A stretch of DNA of 64,000 nucleotides from CAVTHK01 sp964552235 (GTDB lineage: Bacteria; Spirochaetota; Spirochaetia; SZUA-6; CAVTHK01): NCBI GenBank assembly GCA_964552235.1, contig CAZKGO010000006.1, forward strand, positions 30,525-94,524, written 5' to 3'. The position numbers and the translations under genes were made by a program. This document shows, piece after piece, positions 54,258 to 62,415 of the stretch. The notes beneath the pieces are model-generated. The model made no database searches, was not told the origin of the DNA, and saw only the letters and a program-made list of their open reading frames with translations. Numbering within the stretch: the first letter of the stretch is position 1; the number at the start of each line of letters is the position of its first letter.

Positions 54258-55427
54258 GTGACCGACTCGATCCTTCTCGTGCTCTTCTTCCTGCTCTTTC
54301 CCGTCCTGGTGCTCTGGCTCGCCGAGCGCAGGCTGGCATTCGTGGACCGGATCGGTCCGGCGGTGATCTGCTACGCCGTGGGCCTCGCCCTCGGAAACGC
54401 GCGGGTGCTTGCGGAGGGCGCAGCGGCCGTGCAGGACGCCGTGACCACAGCCGCGATCCCCCTCGCGCTGCCGCTGCTGTTCTTCTCGCTGGACCTCGGC
54501 GGATGGCGCCGCTCGGGACCGCGGGCGCTCCTCGCATTCGGCCTGCAGGCGCTGTCGATCATCCTCGTCTCTGCGGCGGGCTATTTCGTCTTTCGCCCCG
54601 CCCTCGGTGCCGAGACCGCCGAGGCCGCGGGAATGCTCGTCGGCGTGTACACCGGCGGGACGGTCAACCTCGCCTCGATCGCCGCTGCGCTCAAGGCCTC
54701 GCCGCCGCTGTTCGTGGCAGCCAACGCCTCGGACATCGTCGTGTCGGGGGCCTACCTCCTGCTGCTGATGAGCGCCGGCAAGCGGCTCATCCGCAGGCTC
54801 CTGCCGCGGTCGTCGGCCGCCGGCGCGATGCAGGAGCTCGACGCCGGCGCGGTGGACGCCTACGCCGACAGCTCCTCGTTCCGGGGCCTGCGTTCGGCCG
54901 GCGCTGCCGGTCCCCTCGCGGCGGCCTTCGCCCTCGCGGTCCTGATCGCGGCAGCGGGCGCCTCGCTGGCGCTCCTGATCCCCGGCCAGTGGGGCACGAT
55001 CGCGGCGATCCTCGCCGTGACCACCCTCGGCATCGCGGCGTCGTTCGTGCCCGCGATCAGGCGCATCCGCCTCACCTTTGCCCTCGGCCACTACCTGATC
55101 CTGGTCTTCTGCCTCGCCGTCGGCTCGATGGCCGACCTGTCGGCGCTCGCCTCCTCGGCGCCGGCCGTGGCGGGGTACGTGGCGCTGGCCATCTTCGGCT
55201 CGCTGGCCCTGCACCTCGCCCTGTGCGCCCTGTTCCGCGTCGACGCCGACACGATGATCATCACCTCGGTGGCGGGCATCTGCTCGCCGCCCTTCGTTCC
55301 GATGGTGGCCGCGGCGCTGCGCAACCGGGCGGTGCTGGTCCCGGGCGTGGTCACGGGCGTGATCGGCTGGATGGTCGGCACCTACCTGGGGATCGGCGTG
55401 GCTTTGGTGTTGGGCGCCGCAGGGTAG
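54258..55427 (+). CDS. DUF819 family membrane protein
   Basis: 389 residues with 9-10 membrane helices. The family signature LVGVYTGGTVNLASIAAALK (about 131-150) and a second inverted-repeat-like segment near the C-terminus (TSVAGICSPPFVPMVAAALR) are present. DUF819 proteins are of unknown function and resemble transporters with two inverted halves. AAAGGAG lies before the GTG start. Adjacent to an alcohol dehydrogenase, it may move the same small molecule; inference only. It ends 6 bases before the convergent etfA gene. Confidence 0.88.
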   Translation: MTDSILLVLFFLLFPVLVLWLAERRLAFVDRIGPAVICYAVGLALGNARVLAEGAAAVQDAVTTAAIPLALPLLFFSLDLGGWRRSGPRALLAFGLQALSIILVSAAGYFVFRPALGAETAEAAGMLVGVYTGGTVNLASIAAALKASPPLFVAANASDIVVSGAYLLLLMSAGKRLIRRLLPRSSAAGAMQELDAGAVDAYADSSSFRGLRSAGAAGPLAAAFALAVLIAAAGASLALLIPGQWGTIAAILAVTTLGIAASFVPAIRRIRLTFALGHYLILVFCLAVGSMADLSALASSAPAVAGYVALAIFGSLALHLALCALFRVDADTMIITSVAGICSPPFVPMVAAALRNRAVLVPGVVTGVIGWMVGTYLGIGVALVLGAAG

Positions 55428-55433
55428 CGGGGC

Positions 55434-56654
55434 TCAGCTCGCGCTCTTCAGCTGCTTGATCATCTCGGGGACGACCTGGAACAGGTCGCCGACGACGCCG
55501 AAGTGGGCCACGTCGAAGATCGGCGCAGCCGGGTCGCTGTTGATCGCCACGATGATGTCCGAGCTCTTCATGCCCGCCAGGTGCTGGATCGCCCCCGAGA
55601 TGCCGCAGGCAAAGTAGATCGTCGGCTTGACGGTCTTGCCGGTCTGGCCGACCTGGTGAGAGTAGGGGATCCAGCCTGCGTCGACGGCTGCGCGCGAGGC
55701 GCCGACCGCAGCCCCGAGCTCCTTGGCGAGGGCGCGCAGCAGCTCGAAGTTCTTGGGGTCCTTCAGACCGCGGCCGCCGGAGACGATGTAGTCGGCGTCG
55801 GCGAGATTGACCGTCTCGCCCTCTTCCCTCACCATCTCCAGCACCTCGATCTCGGGCTCGGGGATGGGGATGTGGTCGAACTCGACGATCCTTCCCTTGG
55901 GAGCCTCGACTCGGGTGGCGGCCTTCATCACCTTGTGGCGCACCGTCGCCATCTGCGGCCTGTGGTTGCGGCAGAGGATCGTGGCCATGATGTTGCCGCC
56001 GAAGGCGGGGCGCGTCTGGCGCAGCAGCTTCGTGTCGGCGTCGATCGTGAGCTCGGTGCAGTCGGCCGTGAGCCCGGTGAGGATCGTGGCGGCCACGCGG
56101 GGCAGGAGCGAACGGCCCATCACCGTGCCGCCGCCGAGAAAGATCTCCGGTCGGCGCTGCTGCAGGATCTGGGTGACGAGCTGGGCCTGCACGTCCTCGT
56201 TGAACTCGCCGACCTTGGGGTTGTCGATCATCCAGACCTGGTCGACGCCGTAGGCGATCAGCTCGTCGGCCAGCGGCCGCACGCCGCTGCCCAGCAGGAT
56301 GGCGAAGATCGGCTTGCCGAGGTCCTTTTTCAGCTCCCGCGCCGCGCCGATGATCTCGGGCACCACCGAGGCCAGCCGGCCGAAGCGGTGCTCGGCGTAG
56401 ACCGCGATGCCGGAGTACGTGGCGATATTCTGGCCCTCGAAGGTGCTGCGGGTGATGATGATGGCGTCGAACTTGCACGCCGGCACGCAGGCGCCGCAGA
56501 GCGTGCACTTGTCGTCGACCACGGCCAGGCCCGCCGGACGGGTCGCACCGGGGGCGCCCTTGATCACGTGGATCGCGTCGTAGGGGCAGACCTTCTCGCA
56601 GGCTTTGCAGCCCGTGCAGTTCTCGGCGATGATGCGGATCGGGTTCTCGTCCAT
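55434..56654 (-). CDS. etfA: Electron transfer flavoprotein alpha subunit with N-terminal 2[4Fe-4S] domain
   Basis: 406 residues. An N-terminal ferredoxin domain binds two clusters: Cys13, 16, 19, 23 and Cys50, 53, 56, 60. EtfA domains I and II follow, with the FAD-binding region at the end (YFACGISGAIQHLAG and VAINSDPAAPIFDVAHFG). Such Fe-S-fused EtfA occurs in electron-bifurcating complexes, for example CarE of caffeyl-CoA reductase. Gene order acyl-CoA dehydrogenase, etfB, etfA matches that complex. The spacing to etfB is 1 base. Confidence 0.95.
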   Translation of the reverse strand: MDENPIRIIAENCTGCKACEKVCPYDAIHVIKGAPGATRPAGLAVVDDKCTLCGACVPACKFDAIIITRSTFEGQNIATYSGIAVYAEHRFGRLASVVPEIIGAARELKKDLGKPIFAILLGSGVRPLADELIAYGVDQVWMIDNPKVGEFNEDVQAQLVTQILQQRRPEIFLGGGTVMGRSLLPRVAATILTGLTADCTELTIDADTKLLRQTRPAFGGNIMATILCRNHRPQMATVRHKVMKAATRVEAPKGRIVEFDHIPIPEPEIEVLEMVREEGETVNLADADYIVSGGRGLKDPKNFELLRALAKELGAAVGASRAAVDAGWIPYSHQVGQTGKTVKPTIYFACGISGAIQHLAGMKSSDIIVAINSDPAAPIFDVAHFGVVGDLFQVVPEMIKQLKSAS

Positions 56655-56655
56655 C

Positions 56656-57474
56656 TCAGTTGTTCCCTTCGACCTTGCGCCCCGACCCGATGGGTATGCC
56701 CGCGGCTTTGAGGTCCGACAGCAGCTGGGCCACCGCCGCCGGCGGCTCGCCCGTGATGACCTTGCCTCCCTTGGGCTTGGGCGGCGTGAAGATGCGGATC
56801 ACCTGCGTCGGCGAGCCGGTGAGGCCGATGCGCTTGGCGTCGACGTCCAGGTGCTCGCGGTCCCACCTGGTGATCTCGGCCTTCCTGGCCGCCATCTTGC
56901 CGCGCAGGCTCGGAAGGCGCGGCTCGTTGATCTCCTTGACCACGGTGATGACCGCCGGCAGCCTCGTGCGCAGCCGCAGGTAGCCTTCTTCGAGAAGGCG
57001 CTGCACCGTGATCCGGCCGTCGGCGATCTCCTCGATCTTCCTCACGTCGGTGATGTGCGGGACGCCGAGGTTCTGGGCGACGCCCGGACCCACCTGGCCG
57101 GTGTCGCCGTCTGCCGCCTGCTTGCCCATCAGGATGATGTCGGCGCCGTCGAGCTGGTCGATCGCGGCCGCGAGCGTAAAGGCCGTGGCCAGCGTGTCGG
57201 CCCCCGCAAAGCCGCGGTCGGTGAGCAGCACCGCCTTGTCGATGCCGAGGCTGAGGGCCTCGCGCAGGGCGCTCTCGGCCATCGGGGCGCCCATCGTGAG
57301 CACGATCGTCTCGCCGCCGTGCTTTTCCTTGAGCCGGATCGCCTCCTCGATGGCGTACATGTCGAAGGGGTTGATGATGCTCTCGACGCCCTCGCGGATC
57401 AGCGTGTTGGTCTCGGGGTTGATGCGGACGTCGGTGGTGTTGGGCACCTGCTTGATGCAGACGACGATCTTCAT
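56656..57474 (-). CDS. etfB: Electron transfer flavoprotein beta subunit
   Basis: 272 residues with KIVVCIKQVPNTTDVRINPE at the N-terminus and family motifs FDMYAIEEAIRLKE, ILMGKQAADGDTGQVGP and VVKEINEPRLPSLRG. The beta subunit carries the bifurcating FAD or AMP in different family members. Bifurcating types need an Asn/Asp-rich flavin site that I cannot judge by eye. The stop lies 1 base before etfA and the start 7 bases after the acyl-CoA dehydrogenase gene, so it is one operon. Confidence 0.95.
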   Translation of the reverse strand: MKIVVCIKQVPNTTDVRINPETNTLIREGVESIINPFDMYAIEEAIRLKEKHGGETIVLTMGAPMAESALREALSLGIDKAVLLTDRGFAGADTLATAFTLAAAIDQLDGADIILMGKQAADGDTGQVGPGVAQNLGVPHITDVRKIEEIADGRITVQRLLEEGYLRLRTRLPAVITVVKEINEPRLPSLRGKMAARKAEITRWDREHLDVDAKRIGLTGSPTQVIRIFTPPKPKGGKVITGEPPAAVAQLLSDLKAAGIPIGSGRKVEGNN

Positions 57475-57481
57475 TTCCTTG

Positions 57482-58642
57482 CTAGTCCTGTTCCTTCAGG
57501 TACTCTTTGTACACGTTCAGCGCGATCACCTCGCGCTGGATCTGGTTGGTGCCCTCGTAGATCTGGGTGATCTTGGCGTCGCGCATCATCTTCTCGACCG
57601 GGTACTCCTTCATGTAGCCGTAGCCGCCGAAGATCTGCACCGCGTCGGTGGTCACCTTCATCGCCGTGTCTGAGGCGAGCAGCTTGGCCATCGAGGAGAT
57701 CTTGGCCACCTTTTTCTCGCCGGCGTCGATGGTCCTGGCCGCCTGATAGGTGAGCGCCCGCGCCGCCTCGATCGAGGTGGCCATGTCGGCGATCATGAAC
57801 TGGATGCCCTGGAAGGAGGCGATCGGCTGGCCCTTCTGCTTGCGCGTCTGGGCGTAGGCAACGGCCTTGTCAAAGGCGCCCTGGGCGATGCCGAGGGCCT
57901 GCGCCGCCACGCCGGGCCGCGACTGGTCGAAGGTCTTCATCGCCACGAGAAAGCCCTGGCCCTCGCGGCCGAGCATGGCCGACTTGGGCACCTTGCAGTC
58001 CTGGAAGACGAGCTCCCGGGTCGCCGAGGCCCGGATGCCCATCTTGTTCTCCTTCTTGCCGAACTCGAAGCCCGGCGTGCCCTTCTCGACGAGGAACGCC
58101 GTCGATCCGCGGGCGCCGCGCGCCGGGTCGGTGAGCGTGATCACGGTGTAGATGAACGCCTCTCCCCCGTTGGTGATCCACTGCTTGGTGCCGTTGATCA
58201 CGTAGGCGTCGCCCTGGCGGGTAGCCCGCGTCTTGATCGCAGCCGCGTCGCTGCCCGCCTCGGGCTCGGTGAGGGCAAAGGCGCCGATGTACTCGCCCGC
58301 GGCGAGGCGGGGCAGGTACTTCTTTTTCTGCTCCTCGCTGCCGAAGAGGATGATCGGGATCGTGCCGAGGCCGCTGCCCGCGTAAGCCAGCGCGATGCCG
58401 GCGCAGGCGCGCGAGAGCTCCTCGACGACCAGAGACATCTCCATGATGCCGCCGCCGAGCCCGTCGTACTCCTCCGGGATGAACACGCGGAACAGGTCCG
58501 ACTGTGCGAGGATCTTGACGATCTCGTGCGGGAAGATCTGCCCCTCGTCGTACTCGAGGGCGAGCGGCTCGATCTTCTCCTTGGCGATCTGACGCGCGAG
58601 CTGCTGGATCTCCTTCTGCTGGTCGGTGAGAAAGTAGTTCAT
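57482..58642 (-). CDS. Acyl-CoA dehydrogenase (short-chain type)
   Basis: 386 residues, the normal size. FAD-contact motif FALTEPEAGSDAAAIKTRA (about 125-143), ITNGGEAFIYTVIT near 160, and the catalytic Glu363 in QIYEGTNQIQR, the position used in short- and medium-chain enzymes. With ferredoxin-fused EtfA and EtfB it forms a complex that reduces enoyl-CoA (for example crotonyl- or a longer enoyl-CoA) with NADH and may pass electrons to ferredoxin. First gene of its operon, with a strong promoter 87 bases upstream. Confidence 0.95.
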   Translation of the reverse strand: MNYFLTDQQKEIQQLARQIAKEKIEPLALEYDEGQIFPHEIVKILAQSDLFRVFIPEEYDGLGGGIMEMSLVVEELSRACAGIALAYAGSGLGTIPIILFGSEEQKKKYLPRLAAGEYIGAFALTEPEAGSDAAAIKTRATRQGDAYVINGTKQWITNGGEAFIYTVITLTDPARGARGSTAFLVEKGTPGFEFGKKENKMGIRASATRELVFQDCKVPKSAMLGREGQGFLVAMKTFDQSRPGVAAQALGIAQGAFDKAVAYAQTRKQKGQPIASFQGIQFMIADMATSIEAARALTYQAARTIDAGEKKVAKISSMAKLLASDTAMKVTTDAVQIFGGYGYMKEYPVEKMMRDAKITQIYEGTNQIQREVIALNVYKEYLKEQD

Positions 58643-58728
58643 GCGCCCTCCGTTGGTGTGCCCAGACGTGACTGGGTCGGCCCCTGCCGCGCGCTCCCGC
58701 GGTCCTCGCTGGTGGGGAAGTGCCGCGC

Positions 58729-58758
58729 ATTATAGCCGTCCGCTTTCCCCTTTGACAA
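58729..58758 (-). promoter_or_regulatory. Strong promoter of the acyl-CoA dehydrogenase/Etf operon
   Basis: Minus strand: -35 TTGTCA (58758-58753), 18-base spacer, perfect -10 TATAAT (58734-58729). The leader would be about 80 bases with a CGGAGGGCGC ribosome site before the ATG at 58642. It is the best promoter in the window. Confidence 0.7.
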
Positions 58759-58760
58759 GA

Positions 58761-58776
58761 CATACGCGCGCGTATG
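58761..58776. promoter_or_regulatory. Perfect 16-bp palindrome beside the -35 (TetR-type operator)
   Basis: CATACGCGCGCGTATG is fully palindromic and lies 2 bases upstream of the -35 of the acyl-CoA dehydrogenase promoter. Perfect palindromes of this size near such promoters are typical operators for TetR-family fatty-acid regulators. No regulator gene is in the window. Confidence 0.6.
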
Positions 58777-58826
58777 GACGGGCAAGGACGAAGGCTGCGC
58801 GCGCCCGGCCGGGCTGCGGCCGCTGG

Positions 58827-60755
58827 CTACTGGCGCGCGAGAAAGAGGGCGTCCAGCCGCGGGAGCGTGAGCAGCCGCCCGACTGGGCCGCCGTCGTTTG
58901 CCGCGGGGTCCTGGGTGCCGCGCAGGCGGCGCAGGCGGGCGCCGGGAAAGAGGCGGCCGAGGTCGAAGGTGACCTCGTGGTGCGCCGGGTTGGCGAGCAC
59001 CGCTCCGCCCTGGAACAGGCGCGCGACCGCGTCGGGCGCTTCGTGCGCACTCAGCGCCTCGATCCGCAGGTCGCCCTCGGCTTCGATCTCCAGCGCCGCC
59101 TCGCCCGGGGCGACGTCGCGGAACGCGAACGACGCCTCGAACGGGCTGCTGTCCGCCCAGCTCATCCAGGGGCCGTGCCTGCGCCCTGCCCCATCGACGA
59201 GGCCGACGCGCACGAGGACCGCTTGGTCCCGCGCTGCCGTGCGCAGCTCGGCGAACACGGTGAGGTCCGGGCCGGCGAGGGAGGGCAGGGGCAGGCGGGC
59301 GGAACCCGAAACGGCGAGGCCCTCCGCGGCCAGAAGCAGCGGCGCCTCCCGTGCGAGCCTGCGCGGAGGCGAGAGCGGCTCGCCGAGCCAGCCCGCAACC
59401 TTCTCCTGACCCTTGACCAGCTCGTCCCAGACCGGGATCTCCGCGCCGATCGCGCCGGGGAAGTCGCTGCAGGTGAACCACGAGTCGGTGATCGCGGCGG
59501 CGGCCATCACGAGGCGCACGACGGAGGCGGGCACGGCGACCGGTTCGTCCTTTTCGCGGAACTTGTGGTTGATGTAGTTGAACGCCGGCGCGCGGGCCCG
59601 GCTGGCCCAGAACAGGTGGCGATTCAGCCCGCCCGACCAGTCGTCGATCGCGGGATCGGTGAGGGTCGGCCAGCCTTCGCTCTCGATTCCGTTCAGGATT
59701 CCGAAGCCCCGCTGGTGGGCGCTCGACATGCCGTCGGCCATGATCAGCTTCCCGTCGCCGAGCCGCTGCCGCAGCCGGGCGAGGAACGCCGTGACCCCCG
59801 CCCCGAAGCGATTGGCGCCGTCGAAGCGGCCGTCGTCGCCGCGGCCGTCGCCGTCGGTGTCGATGGTGCGCGGGGATGAGCGTCCGCGCCCGAGCTCGGC
59901 CATGAGCACGTCGAGCTCCAGGCCGTCGAAGAGCGCCAGCGGTCCGCCCTCGCCCAGCAGCGCCGCGAGCTGGTCCACGAGGATGTCGGCGGCGGCGCGG
60001 CCTCGGGCATCGCGCGGGCAGTCCGGCGAGTAGTTGTAGGACCACAGCAGGCGCGACCTGCGGCCCCAGGGCCCTTCGGTGACGTGGGCGGCCACGTGGG
60101 CGGCGCCCGCGGCGAAGGCGAGGGGCCGCGTGCCAAAGGCGCCGCGGCGCACGCGGATCGTGCGGCCGTCGCGGTCGACCGCGAGCAGCTCGACCTGCTC
60201 GACGCGGGACCAGTCGGGCGTGCCGTCAGGCAGCAGGCCGCAGATCGCCACGTCCTCGTTGGAGTCGCCGTAGCGGCCGATCGCGACCCGGAAGAGGCGG
60301 GGGTCCGCCACCCGGATCTCCGTCTCCTCGCCGGGGGCTGCCGCCGGGATCGCACTTTCGGCGCGGCAGCCCTGGTAGTGCAGCCAGTGCCCCGCGAACA
60401 AGCCGGAGTCGGGCAGGCTCGGATCCCGCGAGCGCCCGTTGAGGTGCAGCAGTACGAGCTTTTCCGGGTGTTCGGCCGCGAAGCGCGCGAAGAAGGGGAG
60501 GGCCGCCGATCGTCGGGGAACCTCCTCGTCGAGCACCTTGCCCATGATGCCGTCAAAGGGCGCGAACAGGCGGTGCCACTCCTCGTAGCTCAACCGGCCC
60601 GATGCGGCCAGCGCTTCCGACGTGCGGAAGGCGAAGAAGCGCGGGAAGCCGCCCGGCGGCAGCAGCGGCTGCGCTGCAGCCGTCGCTGCGCACAAGAGGC
60701 CGAGGGCTGCGGCAGGCAACCGCCGGCCTCCTCTTGTACTCGGCCGTCGCATCAT
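58827..60755 (-). CDS. Secreted putative glycoside hydrolase
   Basis: 642 residues with a signal peptide (MMRRPSTRGG, hydrophobic LPAAALGLLCAATAAA). The middle has TIM-barrel features: LFDGLELDVLMAELG near 260, an EF-hand-like calcium loop DTDGDGRGDDGRFDG near 283-297, ANRFGAGVTAFLARLR and LIMADGMSSAHQRGFGILNG near 315-340. The last 230 residues look beta-rich, with jelly-roll-like strands. I do not recognise an assigned CAZy family; the resemblance to putative glycoside-hydrolase barrels is moderate. GTG 60773 is an alternative start six codons upstream. Confidence 0.6.
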   Translation of the reverse strand: MMRRPSTRGGRRLPAAALGLLCAATAAAQPLLPPGGFPRFFAFRTSEALAASGRLSYEEWHRLFAPFDGIMGKVLDEEVPRRSAALPFFARFAAEHPEKLVLLHLNGRSRDPSLPDSGLFAGHWLHYQGCRAESAIPAAAPGEETEIRVADPRLFRVAIGRYGDSNEDVAICGLLPDGTPDWSRVEQVELLAVDRDGRTIRVRRGAFGTRPLAFAAGAAHVAAHVTEGPWGRRSRLLWSYNYSPDCPRDARGRAAADILVDQLAALLGEGGPLALFDGLELDVLMAELGRGRSSPRTIDTDGDGRGDDGRFDGANRFGAGVTAFLARLRQRLGDGKLIMADGMSSAHQRGFGILNGIESEGWPTLTDPAIDDWSGGLNRHLFWASRARAPAFNYINHKFREKDEPVAVPASVVRLVMAAAAITDSWFTCSDFPGAIGAEIPVWDELVKGQEKVAGWLGEPLSPPRRLAREAPLLLAAEGLAVSGSARLPLPSLAGPDLTVFAELRTAARDQAVLVRVGLVDGAGRRHGPWMSWADSSPFEASFAFRDVAPGEAALEIEAEGDLRIEALSAHEAPDAVARLFQGGAVLANPAHHEVTFDLGRLFPGARLRRLRGTQDPAANDGGPVGRLLTLPRLDALFLARQ

Positions 60756-60881
60756 CAGCCGCCATGCTATCACACCGGGGGCGGGACTGCCGCAGCCGAT
60801 CTGCAGACGCTCCGGGCAAACGACAGTTCGCGCCGGACACGGCAGCGGTATGCTCTGCGAGTCGGGCCGGCAGGTATCCAG

Positions 60882-61955
60882 ATGCTCTACGTGAGTCGCC
60901 TCCCCCTCACCAACTGGCGCAACTTCCGCTCGGTGAACCTTCCGATGCGGCCGCGCATGTTCCTCGTGGGGGCAAGCGGATCGGGGAGGTCGAACCTGCT
61001 GGACGCGCTGCGTTTTCTCAGGGATCTATGCCGTCGCGGTGGTGGTCTGCAGTACGCCGTGCAGACCACCCGTGACGGCCTGACGAAGATTCGCTCGCTT
61101 TTCGCGCATGGGCCATCCGATTTCGAGATCGGGTGGGAGATATCCGATGACGCACGCTCGGGACCTCTGTGGAAGTAGCGGCTGTCCGTCGGCCGGACCG
61201 GCGGCGGCGTGCACTGCCCGGCGGCCCTGGTGAAGAACGAGGCGGTCTACCGCAGCGAAACACCGCTCTTTGAACGACCGGCGACTGGGGGCCGCGGCGA
61301 AGAGCGGCCGCTGGAATATACCAGGCTCGAGCAGCCGCTGGCGAACAGGGACTTCCGCGAGATGGTTGATTTCCTGTCCGCGACGCGCTACCTGCACGTG
61401 GTGCCTCAGATCGTCAGGGCGGGGATGTCTCTGGCCGGCGCGGGCGACAACGACGACTTCTTCGGCGCGGGGTTCATAGAGCGAATCGCGCGGCTGAATG
61501 CGAATACGCGCAGGAGCCATCTGGCGCCGATCGAGCAGGCCCTCAGGATCGCCGTCCCGCAGTTCGACGGCCTCGAGCTGGTGAACGATGCGCGCGGCCG
61601 CTGGCACCTGCAGACCGTCGTTCAGCGCCGGCGCCCACGGGGTGCGCGCCGGCGCGAGGACCAGTCCTCTGATGGCACGCTGCGGTTGATCGGGTTCCTG
61701 TGGTCGCTGCCGGACGGCAAGGCTCCCTTGCTTCTGGAGGAACCGGAGCTGTCGCTGCACACCGCGGTGGCGGCCAACCTCGCCGAGATCATCGCGCTCC
61801 TGCAGCGCCGCGGCGGCTGGGTGCGCCAGGTGATCGCGGCGACCCACAGTGCGGATCTTCTGCGGAATCCCTGGATTGAAGCCGAAGAGATCGCCGTGCT
61901 TGTCCCGACGGAAACGGAACCGAGGTCATGGTCTCGGCGGACATGGGCGAGCTTG
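60882..61955 (+). pseudogene. Decayed AAA-type ATPase (AAA15/AAA21, OLD-like)
   Basis: Across its lesions the sequence encodes a single-subunit ATPase of the recF/OLD type: FRSVNLPMRPRMFLVGASGS with Walker A GASGSGRS (Lys replaced by Arg), a middle region, Walker B PLLLEEPELSLHTAV and ATHSADLL. Lesions: in-frame TAG at 61176-61178 with homology continuing in frame (RLSVGRTGGGVHC), a one-base loss near 61914-61916 moving from VPTET to GTEVMVSADMGE, and truncation near 61955. Such ATPases pair with a second gene in defence or toxin-like modules. Confidence 0.75.
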
Positions 61956-62371
61956 TGTTGTGGCCCGGGACCTGGACAGGGCGCCGTGCGCGCAGGGGTT
62001 CGTCAGGCCGCGGCTGCCCGACCGGGTTCCTCCCGGGCTCCCGCTGACGATGCCGGTTCGTGAGGCGGAATCCTGGTTGACAGCCGACCGCGAGTCACTC
62101 GGATTTCCTGGGCGTACGATCGCTGGGCAGCGTCGAGCCTGAAGAGATCCCGGACCCGAAGGAGTTCATTGTCCACGCGGCTGCGCGCTCCCGGAGGGCG
62201 GGGATGCGTCGCGACCTCGTGCCGCGGGGACTGGCCCGTGTCGGCCAGTTGCACAACAGCAGAATGGTGAGGTACGTACGCGGCCGCCGGCGAGCGGAGG
62301 TCGCGGCGCAGGCCTCAAGGAGCCTCGCGAGGCTCATGGAGCGCCTCGATTCGATGGGGAAGCGACGATAG
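61954..62371 (+). pseudogene. Decayed DUF4276-like partner of the ATPase
   Basis: The middle and C-terminal parts of a DUF4276-type protein are recognisable: VVARDLDRAPCAQGFVRPRL, MPVREAESWLTADRESL, then after a shift from frame 1 to frame 2 near 62100, DFLGVRSLGSVEPEEIPDPK, EFIVHAAARSRR, RRDLVPRGLARVGQLHNSRM and SRSLARLMERLDSMG. About the first 50 residues are missing; the sequence joins the ATPase remnant at about 61955, as if a deletion fused the two genes. AAA ATPase plus DUF4276 pairs are often found near defence genes. Confidence 0.65.
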
Positions 62372-62378
62372 CAGGGTG

Positions 62379-62407
62379 TTGGCGCTCCGCTACCTGGCGG
62401 TTATCAT
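62379..62407 (+). promoter_or_regulatory. Putative leaderless promoter of the B12/radical SAM gene
   Basis: TTGGCG (62379-62384), 17-base spacer, TATCAT (62402-62407), then 8 bases to the ATG at 62416. No Shine-Dalgarno precedes the ATG. Confidence 0.45.
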
Positions 62408-62415
62408 GCGCCGTC

